Assembly (NCBI GenBank): GCA_023433275.1
Contig: JAEZDN010000011.1
Coordinates: forward strand, 1-64,000
DNA length: 64,000 nt
DNA from: Verrucomicrobiota bacterium
Lineage (GTDB): Bacteria; Verrucomicrobiota; Verrucomicrobiia; Opitutales; Opitutaceae
Direction: 5' to 3'
Positions 58,172 through 64,000 of the stretch are shown in pieces (within the stretch, counting starts at the first letter, position 1; every line of letters begins with the position of its first letter). The notes under the pieces are model-generated. The model saw only the letters and a program-made list of their open reading frames with translations, searched no databases and was not told where the DNA came from. The translations under genes and the position numbers were made by a program.

Positions 58172-60262
58172 TCAGGAATGGGGCGGGCCAAAAGGACTTT
58201 TCCTGGTTTGTCTTTCCAGCGCATCCGGCACTTTACCGACCCACGTGATGAACAGACGCTGACCGGCGCGGGTGAAGCCCATGTAGAGGCGGCGTGTGTT
58301 GTCGCGGCGCAGTTCGGCCTGCTGTTCGGGTGACATCTGCAGGTCGTCTTCCTTTTCCAAGAGATCAGCTCCGCCAAGGAGGAAGACGATTGGCGCTTCC
58401 AGCCCGGTGGCCGCATCGATACTGCAGACCCGCACGGCTCGTGTAACCGCGGTCTTGCGGGCATCGCCCACGCGATGAGCGCCGAGCGCCCGCGCCAGTT
58501 CATCGTACACGCTGGCTGTGCGGAGGCCGGAGGCGACCAGTACCAACACCGCTTCGGGATCACCGCCCTCGGCCAGAAAGATCTTCAATTCGTTGATCAC
58601 GCGCCCCACCTCATCCTGGCGCGAGGTCAACGGCACGATGCGCGGTTCTTCGCCCAGTTCGGCGGAAGCAAGTTCCGCCTCATCTGGCAGGTTGAGGTCG
58701 ATTTCTTCCTCATCCGTCATTCGCGCACGATAAAACTCTGCCGCCAGCGTGAGGATCGGACGCGTGTTGCGGTAACTCCGACGCAACCGGGTAGAACGTC
58801 CGCGGACATCGAGACCGCAGGCCACCCAGGATTGGCGGCGCTTCAAGAATCCCTGCGTCGGGTCCGCTGCCAGCAAGAGGCGGCCGGTTTGCGGTTTCAA
58901 CGCACTGCGCAGTGCCCACAGCCATACGGGAGCGAAGAATTGGGCCTCGTCCACGTAGATGTAGTCATAGTGTGGAGGACGGATCTTGCCACGTTCGATC
59001 TCCCGCCAGAAGCGCAGGGCCCGGCCCGACCAGTCTTCCTGTTTCTGTCCGTCCAGCAGCGCCAGGTAGCGGCGGTAAACGGTATGTAGACTCCGGCGCT
59101 GTCCGGGACTCAAGGCGACACCCCGCCCGGCCCGGTCTGCCGCCAGATAATCCTGCAGGGCGGTGACCGCGCGGTCCTGCATCCAGTCGATCTCATCGCG
59201 GACAAACTCGACCCATTGCGCGGTGGCCTCGCCACCTTCGGCCTGGATGGCTTGGGAGAGCAATTTATCGCGACCGCCGTATTGGGCCATGCCGCCGGAC
59301 AAGAACGGCAGGCGGGTATCCGCCCACGAGAAGAAGGTATGCCAGTCGACATTGGGCGGCCGGCCCAGTTCACCAAAGCGGATTTCAAGCTCCCGCCGCA
59401 GCGCCTTGTTGTGGGTGATCACCAGCGTCCTGCTTTTCGGATCGAGCTGCGCCTGTGTGCAGGCCCGGAACAGCAGCACGAGTGATTTCCCGCTGCCGGC
59501 CACCCCGGTGACCAGGCTGGCTTCGCCGTAGGGCGCCGGCGCCTCGGCGACGGCCGCGGCCTCGTCCGACAGGCGCAGGCGGTTCTTGGCCCAGGCTTCC
59601 TGATCGTAGTCGAGCAGAAGCGGCGTGTATTCCGCGGCCACGTTGCGCCGGCGCGCAGCGCGCGTGGAGAGCCGCGGCGGCACCACCGTTTCCGGTGAGA
59701 AATGGGACCGCAGCCGGGCCAGGTGTCGTTCCTGCAAACCGCCCGTCGCCAGTTTGCGCAGGCATTGGGCGAGCTTTTCCGCTGTGACATGCTCCTCGCC
59801 CAGCCAGTAGCAGTCTTCCAACGGATTTTGTCCCCAGAGTTGGCGGAGCTTCTCGTGCGGCGCTTGGGGAAAAAGCACCATACCGTACACAGCCGGCGGA
59901 CCGGGGAAGGTGCTGCCGTCGGCCACATCCTGGGCCAATGCGGTGTCGATGAATGTGCGCACGCGCTGACGCAACCGGGCGCCGGTCTCCGCGGCGGATG
60001 GAGGACGGGTCGTCTCTCCACCGAAAAGGCTCCCATGCAGATCCTCGTCGAGGTCTGTTTCGGTCACGCCTCCCACCGCGAGGACGAAGGCCGTGGCATT
60101 GTTGTGCAACACCAGGAAATCCGGGTGCTCCTGCCGGCCCGGCAGTGGCAGGCCGACCCAGGCCATGAATTCTTCGCCGGGGATGGCCTTGAGCGCCCGG
60201 TGGACCTTCAGGATTTCGGAGCGGAACGAACCGACAAGCGGATCCGGCAGGATGCGGGTCAT
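58172..60262 (-). CDS. UvrD-like SF1 helicase
   Basis: A 696-residue SF1 helicase with Walker A VTGVAGSGKSLVLLFRACTQ (P-loop 253-260), Walker B YIYVDEAQFFAPVW, DPTQGFLKRRQSW, and late motifs RRSYRNTRPIL and RRLYMGFTRAGQRLFI. The N-terminal 200 residues include GEEFMAWVGLPLPGRQEHPD, similar in position to NERD-type nuclease-related domains, but FVLAVGG lacks the catalytic ExK. Its start overlaps the stop of the upstream helicase gene in ATGA, so both are made together. It is likely in DNA repair, recombination or defence. Confidence 0.85.
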   Translation of the reverse strand: MTRILPDPLVGSFRSEILKVHRALKAIPGEEFMAWVGLPLPGRQEHPDFLVLHNNATAFVLAVGGVTETDLDEDLHGSLFGGETTRPPSAAETGARLRQRVRTFIDTALAQDVADGSTFPGPPAVYGMVLFPQAPHEKLRQLWGQNPLEDCYWLGEEHVTAEKLAQCLRKLATGGLQERHLARLRSHFSPETVVPPRLSTRAARRRNVAAEYTPLLLDYDQEAWAKNRLRLSDEAAAVAEAPAPYGEASLVTGVAGSGKSLVLLFRACTQAQLDPKSRTLVITHNKALRRELEIRFGELGRPPNVDWHTFFSWADTRLPFLSGGMAQYGGRDKLLSQAIQAEGGEATAQWVEFVRDEIDWMQDRAVTALQDYLAADRAGRGVALSPGQRRSLHTVYRRYLALLDGQKQEDWSGRALRFWREIERGKIRPPHYDYIYVDEAQFFAPVWLWALRSALKPQTGRLLLAADPTQGFLKRRQSWVACGLDVRGRSTRLRRSYRNTRPILTLAAEFYRARMTDEEEIDLNLPDEAELASAELGEEPRIVPLTSRQDEVGRVINELKIFLAEGGDPEAVLVLVASGLRTASVYDELARALGAHRVGDARKTAVTRAVRVCSIDAATGLEAPIVFLLGGADLLEKEDDLQMSPEQQAELRRDNTRRLYMGFTRAGQRLFITWVGKVPDALERQTRKSPFGPPHS

Positions 60263-62046
60263 GATTCAGATCCGGGTAGCGGGATGTCGACGCGGTGCGC
60301 CGCGCGCAGCAGCGAGGCGAAGCACGCCATGGCGTCGTCATCGGGACGCGACTTGGCGAACTCCAGCAGGACCGGGCTCGCCACCAACAACAACTTGGTC
60401 CGTGCCCGGGTGACGGCCACATTCAGACGTTGTTGCAGGAAGAAGAACTCCCGCAGGCGCCAGGCGAAATCCTCATCCGAGACGGTGAACGACACCAACA
60501 CGACCTCTCGCTCCTGCCCCTGCATGCGCTCCACCGTGTCCGCCACGAGGGCGGCAGGGGAGGTCCGGTCAGGCGTCCGGGCCGCAAGGCATCGCCGCAG
60601 ATACCGGGCCTGTCGGCGGAAGGGGATCACCACGCCGATGTCCTTCCACGCGAGGCCGCCCGCATGCAAGGCCTGCAGTGCATCGGCGATCAGGGTGGCC
60701 TCCTCGGGCGCGACCGAGCGACAGCCTTCGTGCGGCACCGCCAGCCACACGACACCGGGCGAAGGTGCCAGCGACTCCTTCCAATCGTCGGCGCAGGCGG
60801 ACAGCTGCAAGGTGCGCCCGGCGGCGCGCGGATGAGCCCGGAGACGCGAACCGTAGAACGTGTCGCTGGGCCAACGGCACAGGGCGTCGTTCAGGCGGTG
60901 TGTGACTGTGAGCATCGTGTCGTAACCGCGTCCGACCAGCCGCCCGAAGATGGAGAGTTGCTGCGCCTCCTGCGGGGACCGGCTGATCGTCACCGGCGGC
61001 AACTGCCGGTGATCGCCGGCGAAGATATAGCGCTTCCCCGCGAGCATGGCCATGACGGCGAGCGGCACGGTGACCTGGCTTGCCTCGTCGATCACGACGG
61101 TGTCGAAATCGCGTCCGCCCAGCCGGTGTGAACGCAGGGAAAACGGCGTGGCGCCGATGATATATCCCGCGCTGGTCGGCATCTTGGTGAAGGAAAGCTC
61201 ACCGAAGGCCGCGCGTTGCTCGATCGCCGCGGGTAGCGACGGATCGGTGAACGCGGCTATTTTGGCGATGTGTCCGCCACCGGCCATGCGCTCGGCGACA
61301 GCCGCCAGCAGGTTGTTGATCGCACGGTGCGTGAAGCTTGTGACCAGAACGCGTTCCCCGCGGCTGAGCAGGTCCGCGATCACCCAGGCGAGCACGTGGG
61401 TCTTGCCGGTGCCCGGAGGTCCCTGGATGAGCCAGCACACGTCAGCGGCCACGGCGTTCGCGACAGCCTCCTTCTGTTTGTCGTTCAGACCGTCCTGTTC
61501 GGCACGATCGAAAGTCTCGGTGAATGCCTCGGCATCGATATGCGGCTGCCGCTCGCCTTGGAGTAGCGGCAGGATCAGATCACGACCGACGGCGGTCCGG
61601 CCCAGGTCCTCGATGGCGCCGCGGTAGCGGTCCTCCAGATCGATGTAGGGCTCGTCGAGACAGATGCCGCTTTCGCCGACCACGCAGGGTTGGTCGCCGA
61701 GTGCCCGCCACTCCTGTACCTCGACATGGGTGTCGGAGATTGCGGTGATCAGCGCCTCCATGAACGGCAATTGCGGATCACCCCGACTCAGGCGGACCAG
61801 GTCCCCCTCGCGGAAACGTGAATCGTTCCCCTCGCATTCCAGTCGCCAGCGCTTGGGCTCGGGCTGGCCGGTGATCCGGGCTGCCGCGATACATCGCCCT
61901 TCCTCGACTCGTTCCTCCGTGGGCGTAGCCCACAATCGCCGCATGTTCTCCCGCTGGAGCGCATGCTCCTCGACCACGAAACGCCCGAGTTCGTTCTGCA
62001 GGGCGGCCAGCGCGGAGCGGTGTGGCGGGAGTGGTTCGGATTCCAT
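60259..62046 (-). CDS. DNA2/NAM7 (Upf1-like) SF1 helicase
   Basis: A 595-residue SF1B helicase with Q motif LNDKQKEAV (187-195), Walker A IQGPPGTGKTHVLAWV (209-216), Walker B VIDEASQVTVP (DEAS 320-323), GDHRQLPPV and the C-terminal DTVERMQGQEREVVLVSFTV and LNVAVTRARTKLLLV. An N-terminal OB/stalk-like region precedes the core (residues 1-180). It translates into the UvrD-like helicase by ATGA overlap. Tandem DNA2-like and UvrD-like SF1 helicases suggest a DNA-end processing module. Confidence 0.87.
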   Translation of the reverse strand: MESEPLPPHRSALAALQNELGRFVVEEHALQRENMRRLWATPTEERVEEGRCIAAARITGQPEPKRWRLECEGNDSRFREGDLVRLSRGDPQLPFMEALITAISDTHVEVQEWRALGDQPCVVGESGICLDEPYIDLEDRYRGAIEDLGRTAVGRDLILPLLQGERQPHIDAEAFTETFDRAEQDGLNDKQKEAVANAVAADVCWLIQGPPGTGKTHVLAWVIADLLSRGERVLVTSFTHRAINNLLAAVAERMAGGGHIAKIAAFTDPSLPAAIEQRAAFGELSFTKMPTSAGYIIGATPFSLRSHRLGGRDFDTVVIDEASQVTVPLAVMAMLAGKRYIFAGDHRQLPPVTISRSPQEAQQLSIFGRLVGRGYDTMLTVTHRLNDALCRWPSDTFYGSRLRAHPRAAGRTLQLSACADDWKESLAPSPGVVWLAVPHEGCRSVAPEEATLIADALQALHAGGLAWKDIGVVIPFRRQARYLRRCLAARTPDRTSPAALVADTVERMQGQEREVVLVSFTVSDEDFAWRLREFFFLQQRLNVAVTRARTKLLLVASPVLLEFAKSRPDDDAMACFASLLRAAHRVDIPLPGSES

Positions 62047-62703
62047 GTGATGGGCCGTGCTTTAAATTCGCTATGCCAAGTGAGCAGGCGGTCAGATCAG
62101 CAGCGAGTTGGTTGGGTTGAGGGAGGAAGGGGTCGGCCTGTCGCTAACAGCAAGTGCTTGGCTCTTTTGCAAAGTGGTCAGGCGGGCTATGCGAAGCTGT
62201 CCGGCTTTTGGCGCCGAACTGCGAAAAGTGGGCGCCGAGCTGCCAGTCGGCGGTATGGATCAATCGAATCATGACGTCTGCCTTCTTAGGGAGACGCAGC
62301 TGCAACCCACAGGGTGGAGCGTCAAGGGGCGTAGGACAGGTGGCATTCAGAGAATGCATATCAGATCAGGCATTGGCCCTATGCCTTCTGGGGTTTTCCT
62401 CCGGGCCGAAAATCCAGGCAATTGAATTCTCCGGGGCTGGTTCCGAGGCCGGGATGGCAGGTTCTCCTTGGTTGGCGGCACTCCGGGTGGGTGTGGAGAC
62501 GCAGGGCGTTTTTGTCAGGGCAAGTATTGTTTCGGCGAGCAGGCCGCAGCGGAACGCGAAACCGGGCGGGTTCGAGCCCCACCCCGTCCTACCCGTGGGC
62601 TTGATTTTCCCCGGGTTCGTGCCGATAGTGGCGCCGGAATCGCCCCCCAGACCAAACCGGCTCCGTATGGTGCTCTTTCCGCAAGGATAGGTCGGGGGGC
62701 TTC
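62047..62703. other. Intergenic region with gene remnants
   Basis: These 657 bases hold no intact gene. They include an SbcD-like N-terminal fragment (62200-62272), lower-GC patches and a T-arm-like GCGGGTTCGAGCCCC near 62568-62582 without a complete tRNA fold. It separates the helicase pair from the DUF3800 gene, suggesting deletion or decay of intervening genes. Confidence 0.6.
62200..62272 (-). pseudogene. N-terminal remnant of an SbcD-like DNA exonuclease
   Basis: From ATG 62272 the frame reads MIRLIHTADWQLGAHFSQFG, then AKSR, the start of an SbcD/DNA-repair metallophosphoesterase (HTADWQLG contains the first metal-ligand D-x-H-type residues). After about 24 residues the similarity ends and the frame soon stops. 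Only the first few percent of the gene remain, just upstream of the helicase operon on the same strand, consistent with an internal deletion. Confidence 0.65.
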
Positions 62704-63333
62704 TTATTTTGGCCAGAATTGCACCAGGATTTCACGGTGGGAGATGAGCTTGCGGTAGAGGTTGTTCTCATCAGGCCGGGTATAACCGCGCGCTACGGCA
62801 CCGCAGACCATGTCGGCCAGCTGGAGCAGCAGATTGCGATCCGAATCCTGCACCTTGACCTTGCGGATGAACTTCGGCCCATCGCCGGCTTCGTTCACGC
62901 GTTTGCGCAGGTAGGTGTTGAGTTGGTTGCGAAACTCCCGTCCTCCGCTGCCGTCGATCACCACGATGGAATCGCTGAGGTAAGGCTTGGCATTCTGAAA
63001 AACGAGGCCGCAGGTGTATTTGTAGAAGGGATCGGGAAACTGAAACCCCTTGCCGGTCAGCTTGGCCTTGTTGATGACGACCGAGAAATAGAACCACTCA
63101 TACGGCGCCACCGCGCGCAAAAAGGCCTCGCGCCAGTCGGGTCGCAGCTTGCTGAAGTGAAACTCGAAGTGTTCGGGCAGGCGCAGCTCGCGCTTCAAAA
63201 GACCGATCCGCTGCTCCACGGCGGACGCTTCCTCGTGATCCTCGAAGGCGATAAGGGTGACGGTGAAAAAGGCGGATCGGCTGCCACCGGGTGGCATGCC
63301 GGGATCTCCGGATTCGTCGATGAACACGAGCAT
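62704..63333 (-). CDS. DUF3800-domain protein
   Basis: A 209-residue protein with the DUF3800 hallmarks: N-terminal MLVFIDESGDPG (DESGD), FHFSKLRPDWREAF, IVVIDGSGG and LLLQLADMVCGAVARGY. Conserved acidic residues suggest an RNase H-like nuclease fold. These proteins are found in mobile and defence loci, but activity is not well established. It lies on the same strand as, and 657 bases upstream of, the helicase pair, with an SbcD-like remnant between. Confidence 0.85.
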   Translation of the reverse strand: MLVFIDESGDPGMPPGGSRSAFFTVTLIAFEDHEEASAVEQRIGLLKRELRLPEHFEFHFSKLRPDWREAFLRAVAPYEWFYFSVVINKAKLTGKGFQFPDPFYKYTCGLVFQNAKPYLSDSIVVIDGSGGREFRNQLNTYLRKRVNEAGDGPKFIRKVKVQDSDRNLLLQLADMVCGAVARGYTRPDENNLYRKLISHREILVQFWPK

Positions 63334-63488
63334 GGGCGCGGATGACTGCCGCTGGCCCGTGCGACGGTGGCAGGTTGACGATTCTCTCGCGGTACGTCGA
63401 GGGAAGATCGGACAACCTCGAACGACAACGGCTTCTTTACGTGAGCGGAAAGGTGGTTTTCAACCACAGCTGCATCCGATCCATTTTC

Positions 63489-63764
63489 ATGAGCACGCGT
63501 TCCACCTATCTCGCCCGGACCCTTCTCTCGCGCGCGAAAGCGCTGGCCGGGAACTGGGCGGAGGATGAGGCGCCGGTGGCGCAGCAGCGCGAGCGGTTGC
63601 GCGATCTCGTGGCCAAGGTGCTCGCGGTGGAGGAGGGCATCACCGACGAATCGAAAGTGCGGCTGGTGCTGGATGCCCTGCCGGCGGTTCGGTCGGAGCG
63701 GGCGAATTCCGATCGGGAATTGCGGGACCTGGCGGAGTCGCTCGAGGCGCACTTGTGGCGGTGA
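63489..63764 (+). CDS. Small helical protein of unknown function
   Basis: A 91-residue charged, all-helical protein (RSTYLARTLLSRAKALAGNW, AQQRERLRDLVAKVLAVEEG, RANSDRELRDLAESLEAHLW). No family is recognised. Codon use is normal for the window and the start ATG 63489 is plausible but lacks a strong ribosome site. Divergent from the DUF3800 gene. Confidence 0.6.
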   Translation: MSTRSTYLARTLLSRAKALAGNWAEDEAPVAQQRERLRDLVAKVLAVEEGITDESKVRLVLDALPAVRSERANSDRELRDLAESLEAHLWR

Positions 63765-63847
63765 GGGAAACGCTCACACGATTGGCCGCAAGAAGGCAGG
63801 CGTAAAAGGGGGCGGGAGATAACGGAGAAAGTCTTGGTGACTTCGAC

Positions 63848-63960
63848 GCGGGCGGGGTCGCCCGCGCTCCAGGGATGGGTTCCTTCGTTGGGAACCGGTT
63901 TGCAGGCGGTTGGCCCGATGGCTGGGCGAAGATCTTCATCGCTCGTAAACAGGCTCCTTC
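63848..63960. repeat. REP elements at the window end
   Basis: GCGGGCGGGGTCGCCCGCG followed by CTCCAGGG (63848-63874) matches the unit inserted in prmB at 37945-38008. A decayed R2 doublet, GGTTTGCAGGCGG at 63897 and CGTAAACAGGCTCCTTC at 63944-63960, follows. Confidence 0.65.
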
Positions 63961-64000
63961 AAGAAGGGGGCCTGCTGCGGGACGGGCGCGGGGCGAAACC

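Noticed and set aside
62568..62600. tRNA gene suggested by GCGGGTTCGAGCCCC
   Set aside because: The T-arm pairs at only four of five positions and no matching acceptor, D or anticodon arms are found. At most it is a tRNA fragment.

Overview
The window is 64 kb of GC-rich bacterial DNA. Gene content and sequence style point to Verrucomicrobiota, most likely Opitutaceae. The evidence is a large TonB receptor with the N-terminal pattern I associate with that family, many secreted glycoside hydrolases with oxidoreductase and epimerase partners, an rpmH-rnpA-yidD-yidC block, and many GTAG-headed palindromic repeats. The first 18 bases resemble the Tn5/Nextera mosaic end, so position 1 is probably a raw contig end.

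Layout. 56-5122 (minus): histidine operon hisG-hisD-hisC-hisB, preceded by a ten-codon leader peptide with six consecutive His codons and an intrinsic terminator, which is a textbook attenuator layout. 5373-14052 (plus): YceI-like protein, response regulator, sensor kinase, two LTA-synthase/sulfatase-fold membrane enzymes, a beta-barrel-like protein and a PAP2 phosphatase. The same array of 11-bp-spaced GTTCAT half-sites lies before the YceI gene and before the first LTA-synthase gene, so the two-component system probably controls both units. 14142-15233: radical SAM protein. 15375-34802: a plant-glycan locus with LacI regulator, TonB receptor, esterase, and two divergent operons: MFS transporter, small ORF, DUF1593, GH140-like apiosidase and ADP-ribosylglycohydrolase-like protein on minus; GH78-like, epimerase, Gfo/Idh/MocA, GH4 and GH78 on plus. 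Rhamnose- and apiose-containing plant glycans are the likely substrates.

35024-46741: housekeeping and envelope genes (TonB-like, TPR, a rhomboid-like protein without catalytic residues but with a Cys-rich tail, PrmB/PrmC, a c-heme DUF3365 protein, rhodanese, yidC-yidD-rnpA-rpmH, a kinase-like protein, peroxiredoxin, a barrel protein, PqiA). 46916-54727: assimilatory sulfate reduction (Rrf2 regulator, cysN, cysD, cysH, cysI) with divergent cobA/sumT and a two-domain CbiX for siroheme. A four-helix-bundle gene interrupts the cys operon. 54764-58135: sialate O-acetylesterase, Dabb, SDR and TspO. 58172-63333: an accessory block with two overlapping SF1 helicase genes, a fragment of an SbcD-like nuclease and a DUF3800 protein, possibly a decayed defence or repair module.

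Across the window, several families of hairpin-forming REP-like elements sit between genes and also inside coding sequences (prmB/C, CbiX). They supply stop codons for the PAP2 and yidD genes. Degenerate 7-bp tandem arrays lie just upstream of hisG and cysD. No tRNA, rRNA, CRISPR array, intact insertion sequence or REP transposase was seen.
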